A stretch of DNA of 64,000 nt from Adiantum capillus-veneris (lineage: Eukaryota; Streptophyta; Polypodiopsida; Polypodiales; Pteridaceae). Position numbers and translations under genes: made by a program. The first letter of the stretch is position 1; each line of letters begins with the position of its first letter. The notes under the pieces are model-generated. The model did not search any database and was not told where the DNA came from. It saw nothing but the letters and a program-made list of their open reading frames with translations. Below, in pieces: positions 31,462 to 43,200 of the stretch. The stretch is taken from contig CM043959.1 of assembly GCA_014529385.2 (NCBI GenBank), forward strand, positions 3,967,045 to 4,031,044, read 5' to 3'.

Positions 31462-34400
31462 ATGGCAGAGGAAGGGAAGCTCAAGATTGAGAAGTTCAAT
31501 GGCAAAAACTACCAACATTGGAAGATGTAGATTGAAGACTATCTCTACGAGAAGGACCTCTATTTGCCACTAGGCGGTCTTGCGAAGAAGCCCGCAACAA
31601 TGGCAGATGAAGCATGGATTGTCCTTGATCGAAAGCCACTGGGAACAATCCGGTTAAGCTTGGCGTCAACGGTGGCCTTCAATGTTTCGGAGATGAAGAC
31701 CACGGAGGACTTGATGAAGGCACTTGACGACTTCTACGAGAAACCATCGGCATCCAATAAGGTATTTCTTATGAAGCGCTTGTTCAATCTAAAGATGGCA
31801 GAGAATGGTTCAGTTGCAGAACACCTAAATGAATTTAACACAAACATAAGTCAACGTCGATCAATGAAAATCAATTTCGATGATGAAGTGCGAGCTCTGC
31901 TTATACTATCATCTCTACCGGATAGTTGGGACAGCCTTGTGATGGCTGTAAGTAATTCTATCTCTGGCACAAATACTCTTAAGTTTGATGATATTGTGGG
32001 TGTTCTCCTAAGCGAGGAAATGCGAAGGAGAAGCACAGGAGAATCATCAAGTGTTGCATTATCAGTGGAAACAAGAGGAAGGCCTAAGGAGAGGTTCAAA
32101 AACCAAAAGGGTCGTGATCACTCAAGGCGGAGCAAGTCACGCACAAAGTCAGTTCTTGAATGTTGGAACTGCGGCAAGAAGGGCCACGTCAAGAAGGATT
32201 GCTGGTCCAAGAAGAAGAAGGAGACAGAGTCTCAAGACAACAAGCCAACATCAGAGGTCAATGTGGCAGGTAAAGTAGAGCAAGATGCTCTAATTCTCTC
32301 ATTAGACAATGTGTCTAATTTCTGGATAGTAGATTCTGGGGCTTCATTCCATGCGACACCACATAAGCAACATTTCCAAGACTACACCAAAGGTAATTTT
32401 GGGTATGTATACTTGGGAGATGATGAAGCTTGTGAGATTGTCGGCAAAGGTACAGTTTTTGTCAAAACTGCTAACGGAAATGAATGGAAGCTTAAAGATG
32501 TTAGGCATGTTCCTTCTCTTCGCAAAAATTTAATCTCTATAGGACAATTGGACGATGAAGGTCACAACATTGCATTCGGAAACAAACGGTAGAAGATCTC
32601 AAAGGGATCTTTGGTGGTTGCCAAGGGAGAAAAAGTCGGTACACTTTACTTGTGTACTGTTAGCACGCAACCTTCAGCTTGTGCAGCAACTACAGAAGTT
32701 GACAGTGCGGTGTGGCACTACCGACTTGGGCATATGAGTGCCAAAGGAATGCAAATCCTTCAAACAAAGAAGCTTCTACCAGGTTTGAAAGAAGTGGACT
32801 TAGAGTTCTGTGAAGATTGTGTTTGTGGTAAACAAAAGAGGGTAAAATTTCAAAAATCAGGAAATGAAAGAAGAAATAAAAAACTTGAGTTGGTTCATTC
32901 TGATGTTTGGGGTCCTGCAAGTACACCATCACTTGGTGGATCATTGTACTATGTAACATTCATAGACGATGCGACTAGAAAAACATGGGTTTATGTCATG
33001 AAGAATAAATCCGATGTATTTTCCATATTTCAAAGGCGGAAAGCCTTTGTGGAGAATGAAACAGGTACCAAGGTTAAATGCCTCAGATCCGACAATGGAG
33101 GCGAATATTGCAGCCAAGCTTTTGAAAGCTTTTGTGCTAGCAATGGCATTCGGAGGCAAAGGACAACCCCAAGGACACCTCAACAAAATGGGATTTTGGA
33201 AAGGATGAATAGAACAATCATGGAACGAGCACGAAGCATGCGGCTACATGCAGGCCTACCGCTTGAGCTTTGGGCGGAAGCTGTAAGTACGTCTGTGTAC
33301 TTAATCAATCGGTCACCCTCAACGTCATTGGATGGGGGAGTTCTAGAAGAGGCATGGACAGGTAAACCGGTGAATTATGCATTTCTCAAAGTGTTTGGGT
33401 GTGAGGCTTTCATGCACATAGATAGAAGCCTAATATCAAAGCTAGATGCAAAGTCCAAAAAGTGTTTCTTCATTGGCTATGGAGAAGGAGACTTTGGGTA
33501 TCGCCTATGGAATCCTGAAGATGGTAAAATCTTAAGGCGTAGGGATGTAATTTTTAACGAAAAAAATATATACAAAGATTACTTGGAAAGAAAACAAACA
33601 AAAGAAACAGGTGATGAGTACATGGAGCTTGAGGACGGTGAAGACTCAAGGACTGCAAACGGTGACAATGTGAAACAACGTCAACCAAATGAGGAGCCTC
33701 AACCTATTCCCCGAAGATCTACAAGAGCAAGTAGACCTCCAGAAAGGTTTGTTCCTTCCTTCAACCATCTCTTGATCTCAGATTCTGGAGAGCCGGAATC
33801 ATACGAAGAAGCTATGCAACATGAAACCAAAGAAGAATGGATGAAGAGCATGCAAGTGGAGATGGACTCACTACATCGCAACCAAACATGGGAGTTGGTT
33901 AAGTTGCCTAAAGGTAAGCGGGCACTTCAAAACAAATGGGTGTACAAGCTGAAGGACGAAGAAGGTGGGAAGAAAAGGTACAAGTCTAGGCTTGTGGTAA
34001 AAGGTTTTTCTCAAAAGAAAGGTATTGACTTCAATGAAATATTTTCTCCTGTTGTAAAAATGAACTCAATTAGGCTTGTCTTAAGCCTTGTGGCTGCTCA
34101 TGATCTAAATCTCGAGCAAATGGATGTAAATATGGCATTCCCTCACGGTGACTTAGAGGAGGAAATCTACATGCTTCAACCAAAGGGGTATGAAGTAAAA
34201 GGTAAGGAGAAAATGGTTTGCAGATTAAACAAGAGCTTGTATGGTTTAAAGCAAGCATCTAGACAATGGTACTTGAAGTTTGATCGATGGATGTTGGATC
34301 ATGGATTCAAAAGATGCAACTCGGATCACTGCGTCTACACAAAGAATTTGGGAGATGGGAAATTCATCATCCTCATGTTGTATGTTGATGACATGCTGAT

Positions 34401-35296
34401 TGCAAGTACTAACATGCAGGACATCAAAGACCTAAAAGAGGAGCTGTCTAAATCTTTTTCAATGAAAGATGTAGGTGCTGCAAAGAGGATACTTGGTATG
34501 AAAATATCAAGGGACAAGACGAAGAAGATAATAAAGCTATCTCAAGAAGATCACATCAAGAAGGTACTAGAAAGGTTTGCAATGCAAAATGCAAAACCAG
34601 TTTCTACACCTTTGGCTGGTCATTTTAAACTAACGAAGGATATGTGTCCAAAGACACAAGAGGAGATAGCCTATATGTCTAAAGTTCCATATGCTGTAGC
34701 GGTAGGTTCTCTAATGTATGCTATGGTCTGGACAAGGCCAGACATTGCACATGCAGTGGGAGTTGTGAGTAGGTTCATGGACAACCCAGGTAAAGAGCAT
34801 TGGCAAGCTGTGAAGTGGATACTTAGGTATCTAAAAGGGACAACAACAAATTCTTTGTATTTTGGAGGAACTGATATTTTTCTAGAAGGGTATGCTGAAT
34901 GCAGATATGGCAGGTGACAAAGATACTCAAAGGAGCACTACTGGCTATGTGTTCACGGTTGGAGGCACAGCAGTAAGCTGGGCTTCAAAGCTGCAGAAAG
35001 TGGTTTCACTTTCTACCACGGAAGCAGAGTATGTAGCAATGACAGAGGCAAGCAAAGAAATTCTGTGGCTTCACAGAGTCTTAGAAGAGCTTGGATTCAA
35101 ACAAGACAATTGTGTCTTGTACAGTGATAGCCAAAGCGCTATCCATCTTACGAAGAACTCAGCCTTTCATTCAAGGACAAAGCACATTGAGGTGAGATAT
35201 CACTTCATACGCACTCTTTTGGAAGAGGGACATCTAAAGCTAGCAAAGGTGCATACAAGTGAAAATCCTGCAGACATGTTTACAAGGAGAAGTTGA
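31462..35296 (+). pseudogene. Copia-1 gag-pol, two nonsense codons and one frameshift
   Basis: ATG 31462 (MAEEGKLKIEKFNGKNY) is the natural gag start. Premature TAG at 31528-31530 (probably a CAG codon), TAG at 32590-32592, and a frameshift at about 34893-34905 that moves the RNase H part to the frame ending TGA 35294-35296. Domains in order: gag with UBN2-like helices, CCHC knuckle CWNCGKKGHVKKDC (about 32158), protease VDSGASFHATP (about 32329), integrase HHCC and D-D-E (HSDVWGP; LRSDNGGEY; PQQNGILER), RT (YVDDMLIAS at about 34381), RNase H ([31 protein letters not shown]). The HSDVWGP wording recalls Tnt1/Tork-type elements. Confidence 0.93.
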
Positions 35297-35373
35297 GCTT
35301 TTTCTCATCTTCAATTGGCATTCAAGGATAAGAAGCCAGAATGAAAAGCAGTCACAGGTTTGGTATGGAGATC

Positions 35374-35391
35374 AGTCTCCAAGTGGAAGAT
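35374..35391 (+). other. Copia-1 polypurine region
   Basis: AAGTGGAAGAT directly before the 3' LTR; purine-rich plus-strand primer position. Confidence 0.6.
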
Positions 35392-36200
35392 TGTTAAGTA
35401 TGGAGCCTGATTTACCCTTGTAATTTTCTGTGGTAAAAGCGCACATTTGTAAGGCCCCCATTATGAGGAGAAGCCACCGTGCGTGAAGGAAAATCACTCA
35501 CTGGAAACCAAAATTTTCACGGACAAGAACCAGGCATCGGAATATTCCTTTTCGCCGGAATATTATGGCCGGATGGCGGCCGAAAAGTGGTCGGAAAACA
35601 ACCGGTCAGTTGGCCGGTGGCCGGTAGTCAATGGCCGATGGCCGGTGGTCGGAAGTCAATGGCCGGTGGCCGGTGGTCGAAAGTCAATGGCCGATGGCCG
35701 GTGGTCGGAAGTCAATGGCCGGTGGCCGGTGGTCGAAAGTCAATGGCCGGTGGCCGAATTCAAAAGCGGACTTGTCTTCTCAAGGGCGGCCACACATGGG
35801 CGGTTGGAGGGTCCGATTTGGACTTATTCACACAAGGGCGGCTACACATGGTTGCCTCTCATAAGAGAGGGCAACCCTTTTGGCCTATAAAAGAAGGCCA
35901 TTTCTACACACATTTCATAGTGTGAAGTTGATGCAACAAGGTGAGTGTGAGGTGGTGAGAGTGAAGCAAGGCGGGAGCTCTATCAAGGGTTTAACCCCTT
36001 TGTAAACTACTTCTTCTTTTGAAGTGCTAAAGCCATTGAGTGGCTGCTTTCCCGTGGACGTAGCCCACATTGGGTGAACCACGTATATCGTGTGTACTCT
36101 CTCTCTCTATCTACTCTATAATCTCTTGTGTGTGAAATCTATCTCTCTCCATTAAGTAATCTACTCAAAAATCTATTTAGCTACGTCTTATTTCTTAACA
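35392..36200 (+). repeat. Copia-1 3' LTR
   Basis: 809 bp. Its minisatellite (35612-35755) has four full 28-bp units against two in the 5' LTR, and it has GGATGGCGGCCGAAAAG sequence missing upstream. ORFs at 35479-35925 are readings of this GC-rich repeat. Confidence 0.93.
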
Positions 36201-37110
36201 ATCAGCTTGGACAAGTGGTGGACCTTGCATCAATTCTCCATGCCTAGCCTCCTAAAATGTTAACCTTCTAGCTAACTATGCTTCAATGGAGCTTAACTTG
36301 GATAAGTGGTGCATATTTCGACTCTCTATGCTTGAGTGGAGCTTAGCTTGAACAAGTGGTGGACCTTGCATTGATTCTCCATGCCTAGCTTAGACTATGG
36401 ACCTTGTGGCTCTCTATGTTCCAATGGAACTTATCTTGGGGACTCTCCATGGCTACCTTAGATTGCGGACTTTGTGGCTCTCTATGATTAAATGGAGATT
36501 ATCTTGGAAAAGTGATGGAACTTGCATAAAGCTTTTGTGCGTAGCTTATACTTTAGACCTGATTTCTCTCTATACTTCAATGGAGAAAATGGAGCATATC
36601 TTGGACAAGTGGTAGACCTTGTGACTCTCTATCCTTCAATGGAGCTTAGCTTGGACAAGTGGTGGACCTTGTGGCTCTCTATGCTTCAATGGAGAATATC
36701 TTGGACAAGTGGTGGACCTTGTATCAATTCTTCATAACTAACTTAGTCTATAGACCTTGGCTATCTATGATTCACTGGATCTTATCTTAGACAAGTGGAT
36801 CTTACATTAATTATCCATGCTTAGCTTAAGCTACAAATTTGTGGATGTATATGCTTCAATGGATTTTTTCTTGGACAGTTGGTGAACCTAGAATCAATTC
36901 AGAGCTTAGTTTGTGGAGCTTGTGGCTCTCTATGTCTCAGTGGATCTTAGCTTAGACTTATCATAGGTTGGATATGTGGACCTAGTATCAATTTTCCATG
37001 CTTAGCTTAGATTGTGGACCTTGTGGTTCTCTATGCTTCAATAGCCCTTAGCTTGGACAATTGATGGTCCTTGTATCAATTCTCCATGCTTAGCTTGGAC
37101 TCGGGAGTTG
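36201..37110. repeat. Satellite array, plus orientation
   Basis: Clean two-module copies; 36603-36720 shows two successive 50-bp modules, and TTGCATTGATTCTCCATGCC... shows the 38-bp module. Continues the array split by Copia-1. Confidence 0.9.
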
Positions 37111-38330
37111 GTTTCAAGGTTGTGGGGAATCGATACAAGATTCACCACTTGTCTAAGTTAGGTTTTAATGAAGCATGGAGAGAACAAGTTACAATACTTC
37201 TTAATACTAGCTTCCATTGAAACATACAAGGAATTAAGTTTTTCACTCAAGGTGTTAACTATATATAAAATTACTACATCACGTTTGCTCAATGCACCCT
37301 TTGAAAAACCCCAAATCCCTGGATTTGGAATGTAAATAAACCTACCCTATTCCACATTTTTTTCCGAAATTTGGATAAAATATATCCTTATGTAAATAAT
37401 TTTCTATAACTTTTGATAATTTTATATTTCCCTCTATTTCACTTATTCTTGGAAGTGACCATATTCACACATATTCTTGGAAGTGACCTCCTTGAGGGAT
37501 ATCATTTGTCCAAGCAAAGAATGGGGTATTGGTACAAGGTCCACCACTTGTTCAAGCTAATCTAAACAAAAAGGTATAAATAAGTAAGCCTCTCCACTTC
37601 TTCAACCTATGACATGTTGTATTCTAGGGGTTTGTTTTGAAGGTCCACCACTTGTCCAAGCTAGTTTAAACAGAAAAGTATAAAGAAGTAAGACCCTCCA
37701 CATCCTCAACCTATGACATGTTGTATTGTGGGGGTTTGTTTTGAAGGTCCACCATTTCTCTATGCTATGCTATCTTGGTCAAGTGGTAGTGGGCTTGCTT
37801 CTCTCAATGTTACAATCAAGTACACATTGGGACCCTCAAACCAAAATCCTCATGTTATACTAGCCAATATGGACTCTTTATTTACCCACTCACAGTGACA
37901 TGGATAGGTGGTTATTATTGATTCTCTTTATGTTTCAATGGATCTTAATCTAAACAAGTGGTGGACATTGAAACCTGAATATCCACGTCCACTAGAGTAG
38001 AACCATGTAATGTATCCTCTATGCACCCTCATGCCTACCTTCAAAGAATTGTTGACCTTGACAATTGGGTGGCTTAGAATTCTTATTTGAATTATATTTA
38101 GTCAACTCCATGATCTTTACTCTAAGAACTTTGGTATGTAGTGGATCTTGATTAACAAAAAGTATCAATTTTCTCAATAATGAGATGGTTGATATTAGAG
38201 AGAGTCATATTATCAATCATGAAGTTTTTTTCTAGTGATAGGTGTTGTAGATAGATTTGGGTGTCTATAATTAACATAAAATGGAAATGTAGGACTCACA
38301 TATATTGTTTTGAATTTTTATCTCAAAATT
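37111..38330. repeat. Satellite in inverted orientation, decaying
   Basis: From about 37130 the phrase is read on the minus strand (AAGGTCCACCACTTGTCCAA at 37640; weaker at 37536 and 37744). These three lie exactly 104 bp apart and define a local 104-bp tandem repeat with TATGACATGTTGTATTCTAG. One plus-strand copy reappears near 37950. No gene seen. Confidence 0.75.
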
Positions 38331-38339
38331 ATTACAGGA

Positions 38340-38945
38340 AAATGTACTGGCTTTATGCTTGCATGATTTGAAGAAAATTAATGAATCATCCATTCAACCT
38401 TATCCAAAACCTTTTTCAAGGAATCAACCACCACTTCATCATCTACCGCTTCTTATCAAGGACACCAAAAGAGTACTCATCCTCGATTTAGAGGGATTCT
38501 TAGAACAATTGAGATGAAACATGGAGAGCCTATGCCATCTTGGCTCAACACATGCAACTTGTGGAGGATAAAGATGAAGTCTATTATTTGGTGCAACCAG
38601 ATGCAGAGATTTTTTTTTAATTTTTGTTGTCAATACTTTGAGATATGGATTTGGAGTTGCTATAACTTAGCAAGATCACAACACATCATGCAAAAATGTT
38701 TTCCTGTGCAGTATACCAAGTTCAAAATGTTTATGAGCAACACGAATTGCGAGAATCTGAACATTTTGCTAGGGTTCAAAAGAGTTTATCATATAAATTT
38801 GAGCTATATTTGGAAGATATTTGAAGATTTGGATGGAGATAATACCTTGATATTTTGACGACACTTTGTATAGAATGGTGTGGAACATGCCAGGGACATA
38901 TGTCATTTTTCCAAAGATGTGGAGGCAGACTTCTGAGCAACTTTA
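38340..38945 (+). pseudogene. HAD/FCP1-like phosphatase fragment 2
   Basis: After a splice-acceptor-like TTATTACAG (38328-38336) the sequence reads LIKDTKRVLILDLEGFLEQ, matching HAD motif I (usually DLDxTL; here DLEGFL, so the second Asp is Glu-Gly). After frame changes it reads DKDEVYYLVQPDAEIFF, then YFEIWIWSCYN (motif II zone), and FDDTLYRMVWNMPGTYVIFPKM at about 38852-38920 (late acidic motif). At least three frame changes make it dead. It complements fragment 1 at 26796, which lacks motif I. Confidence 0.6.
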
Positions 38946-39918
38946 AACTTTCTTACAAGGAATAATGATTCCATGGTTGTTAGGATGGTTGTACACGTGA
39001 AACAAGAGATATTATACATATAGCACATTTGTAAACCAACACGATGATCCTAGACAAATTATGTACTCATTGTGTACTTGCCAAGACAAAAGCATTGAAA
39101 CAATGACTAACAATGTTCTCTTTTATGGCACACAAGATGTCTCTTGTAATATTCTCTCTAATGTTTTGCTGCCAAGATTTGTAATAATTTTACTATAAAA
39201 ATACAAGTTATTCTCTAAAAACAAATCTGTCAATGTGATGAATGCTTCAATGAGTGTACCCTATGTTAAGGGACTCAAATGTATTACTGGAGTGCATCCT
39301 ATTCTAAGGAGACTTCAATGTACTACTTGAGTGCATCTTATTCTAAAAAGAGTGCACCCTATTATACGGAGACTATGTTTTTCTTCTAGTGAATTAAATG
39401 TTTTGATCATACCTTAAAATAAAGTTCATTTTCTATTTAAGTTTGATTGAATGTTTATCTCAAGAACTATTTCTCTATGTTCTTTATGTGAAAGAGTTTG
39501 ATTGAACTTTTTCTATTTAGGTTTGATTGAATGTTTACTAGAGTGCACCCTATTATACAGAGACTATGTTTTTCTTCTAAGAATTCAGTATAGTACCCCT
39601 TGATCACATGTTTGTCCTGGCCTTTGGCCTACCCGATCCTACCCTAGGCATGACAGAATCCATATACTCTAAATTGGCATGTTGGCATTCAACATCGGCA
39701 TATTTTTACAAGGATTCCGCAACGAGGGTGTCAATAATTGCTCTCAAGGTTCCACTTGATTGCAAAAAAAGGAACTTTGAGAGATTTTTGGCGTCTCTAA
39801 AAGGCCTTTTAAGTGCATATCATCATTATTCCTATAAAAAAATGTGTAATAAGATTTTTTAAAAAGGTCTCGAAAGTTCTTGAAGGCGGGAGGAATATTA
39901 GATTCTACTAAGCAAGAG
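38946..39918. other. AT-rich spacer with short repeats
   Basis: No gene supported. GAGTGCACCCTATTATACGG plus GACTATGTTTTTCTTCT occurs at about 39351 and 39541, with looser copies (GAGTGCATCCTATTCTAAGG) at about 39290-39360. At 39603-39660 TTTGTCCTGGCCTTTGGCCT resembles LTR-like sequence at 52162-52232, so this may be a scrap of the same Gypsy LTR. Confidence 0.55.
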
Positions 39919-40145
39919 TGTTGGAATTAGGGTTGCAGAGAAACACACACAGCTTGGAGAAGACGAAGGAAGCTCAAGGCACACAATAGAGAGTGTATTC
40001 CTTAGTGTGCAATGGAAAGATAGATAGCCCTAGAGTGATGGGCGTATATACAATGCACGGGGGAAAAAACCTCCTAAAGAGGGAAAAAATGCCCCGGCGG
40101 TCCTAGTGTGTTCACACACATCACTACCACATGTATATGGTAACA
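39919..40145 (-). repeat. Copia-2 3' LTR
   Basis: 227 bp; the only difference noticed from the 5' LTR is GACGAAGG versus GACGAAGA near 39966. Short for a copia LTR but complete with TG...CA ends. Confidence 0.95.
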
Positions 40146-40157
40146 AATCCCCCCTGG
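40146..40157 (-). other. Copia-2 polypurine tract
   Basis: On the minus strand CCAGGGGGGATT directly precedes the LTR. Confidence 0.85.
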
Positions 40158-40220
40158 AGTGATGCGGTGAACGAGAGCTGGCACATGAGTAAAGGGAAGT
40201 GCCATGCCCTGAGGACAGGA

Positions 40221-43200
40221 TCAGTCCACAAAGGGGAGTAAGCCCAAAGCTTTGCGGAAAGCTTCAAGCTTCTCACGAGACAATGCCTTTGTGAAAAGAT
40301 CTGCAAGGTTGTCCTGTGTTGGCACATAAGCCAAGCTGATCTCTCCTGCTGAGAGCCTCTCCCTGACATAGTGGTAATGCACCTCAATGTGCTTTGTGCG
40401 AGCATGAAAAACTGGGTTCCTCGCAACTGCCAATGCGCTCTGACTGTCAGTGTAGATAGTGTTGGCAGTGTCCTGTCCAACACCCAAGTCAGCCATAAGG
40501 CGTCTGAGCCATACACACTCAACCGTAGCTGTGAAGACTGCCCTGTACTCAGCCTCACAACTCGAAGTGGCCACAGTAGGTTGCTTCTTGCTCAACCATG
40601 ATATACATGAACTGCCAAGCATGAAACAAAAACCACTTGTGGACACTCGCGTGTCAAAACAACCAGCCCAATCTGAGTCCGAAAAAGCATGTAAGTCTGG
40701 CGGCAATGATCCCCCCTTGGGATAAAACAAGCCAAGATGTAAAGTGCCACTAAGGTAGCGGAAAATCCTCTTGACAGCCTGCCAATGCTTAGACCCTGGG
40801 CTATGCATAAATCTGCTGACCTGCGAGACTGCAAACTGAATATCTGGCCTCGTGTTGCATACATAAATGAGGCAGCCAACAGCAGTTTGGTAAAGAGTGA
40901 CATCAGCAGGATCGCCAGCATCATGTAGACTCAACTTCAAACCTGTTTCCATGGGAGTGGCAATAGGTTTGCAATCCTCAAGTCCAAACTTACATAGCAA
41001 TGTCTCTATGTAACTTTTCTGACACAAGGCAATACCACCATCACACTGCTTAAATTGTATACCCAAGTAATGATGCAACAGCCCCAAATCTTTCATCTTG
41101 AAAGTAGCATTCAAATCAGCCTTAAATTCAGCAATATGTCTCTCATTTGGTCCAGTGATCAGCAAATCATCAACATAAAGAACCACAATGAGAAATACAT
41201 CATCCTCACGCTTTACATACAATGTGCTTTCTGTTGGACTGTTACGAAAGCCTCGTTTAACCAAATGAGTGTCAGCTTTCTCATACCAAGCACGAGGAGA
41301 TTGCTTCAACCCATACAAAGCCTTCTTACATTTGCACACTTTGTCCTCTTGTCCTTTTATGACAAAACCGCGAGGCTGCGTTACATAAACTTCCTCAAAT
41401 ATGTCACCATTCAAGAAAGCAGTAACAATGTCTGATTGATGTACATCCCAACCAAAATGAGCTGCCAATGCACATAGAAAACGCACAGTAGTCATACGAC
41501 AAGTGGGAGCAAAAGTCTCTTCATAATCTATGCCTTTTTGTTGTGCATAACCCTTTGCAACAAGTCGAGCCTTATGGCGATCGATCTCACCATCCGGCTT
41601 GCGTTTCAACTTGTAAACCCACTTCGTACCAATGGCCTTTTTGCCAGGAGGCAATTCACATAAAGTCCATGTGTCATTCTCTATAAGTGCATCATATTCT
41701 GATTTCATGGCAGCAATCCAATTTTCTGAATTCTGTGCTTCATCAAAAGACAGAGGCTCCTCAACATCATGTAAACTAGACACAGCCAGAGCATAACAAT
41801 CTGATGCATAAGATGCATGGCGAGAGCCTGAACGAGTACGACTAGATAAAGGTGCATCCAATTTACTGTCACGCAAAGTGTGCACCAGCCATTTTGGCAT
41901 ACCTCTAGCCTGCTCATTTTCAGCCCTTTCCTCATCAAGTACATCATGTACATCTGCATCAGTAATAGGCTGTTCTAAAACATTTTCAGAAACCCCCATA
42001 GGCTGTACATTTGCCTCATTGGAACTTACATTCGTATTTCCACCACTGAAAAGAGGCAACAAAGTGTCATAAATGTCCTGTGAGCTTACATTACTGTCTC
42101 TAGTACATGACAGCAAGGGTTGAACAGAATCTTCCACAAACACTACATCCCGTGAAACCAAAATACGTTTTGTTTGCGGGTGATACAACCTGTAACCTTT
42201 GCTTTCAGCACTATAACCAACAAAAATACATTTGACAGCCTTATCATCCAATTTTCTGCGCTGCACTTGTGGCACCAAAGCATATGCCAAACAGCCAAAA
42301 ACACGCATGTGCTCAATAGAAGGTTTTCTATCATGCCATGCTTCATATGGAGTAATAGACTGCAAAGCTTTCGTAGGACACCTGTTAAGTACATAAGTGG
42401 CACACATGATGGCCTCAAGCCAAAAAGAATGCGGTAAAGCTTGACTTTTGACCATACATCGTGCCATTTCCGTTAGTGACCTGTTTTTCCTCTCAGCAAC
42501 ACCATTTTGCTGAGGTGTATAAGGCACTGTACATTGGTGTTTTATCCCACGACTAGCCAGAAATGCATTAAATTCATGAGACATATACTCCCCCCCTCGA
42601 TCGGAACGGAGGGTGCCCATAGTACATTTTGAGACATTTTCAGCCATAGCCAAAAATTGTTTGAAGCACATAAAAACTTCGGACTTTGCTTTAAGCGGAA
42701 ATACCCATGCATGCCTGGAGTAATCATCAATGAAAGTCACGAAGTACAGGTAATTGCCCAAGGACGGAGTTTGCATGGGCCCACAAACATCACTATGCAC
42801 AAGCTGCAACCTGCATGTGGCCCTAACTGAACCATCCTTTGGAAACTTAGAACGCTGCATTTTACCCAGAATACAGCCTTCACAAACATGTTTGATAGGT
42901 GCTTCAAGAGGCGGCAAAGAAGCAACCATATCAGATTTCTGCAAACGCAGCAAACTGGCAAAATTCAGATGACCAAAACGTGCATGCCAAAGTTTTGCAT
43001 CTGAAATAGCCCTTGAATCTGCAACAGCATTTGCAAAATTTTGTCCACACTTGTCATACAAAGTGAGCTTATACAGCCCACGGCACAAAAGCCCAGATGC
43101 AACAATTTCATCACCAAAACTGAGATCATGAACTGTACATCTGTCATCCACAAATTTGACTACAAGTCCAAGTCTAGCAAGTGCGGATACAGACAATAGA

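Larger units (their letters stand above)
30606..36200 (+). mobile_element. Copia-1: full-length Ty1/copia LTR retrotransposon, decayed
   Basis: 5.6 kb, LTRs TGTTAAG...TTAACA, TSD ATCAG on both sides (30601-30605, 36201-36205), initiator-Met tRNA PBS, gag-protease-integrase-RT-RNase H in one frame, purine tract before the 3' LTR. The order integrase before RT defines Ty1/copia. Two nonsense codons and one frameshift disable it. The last ~430 bp of the two LTRs differ at about seven positions by eye, so it is fairly young. It inserted into satellite. Confidence 0.95.
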
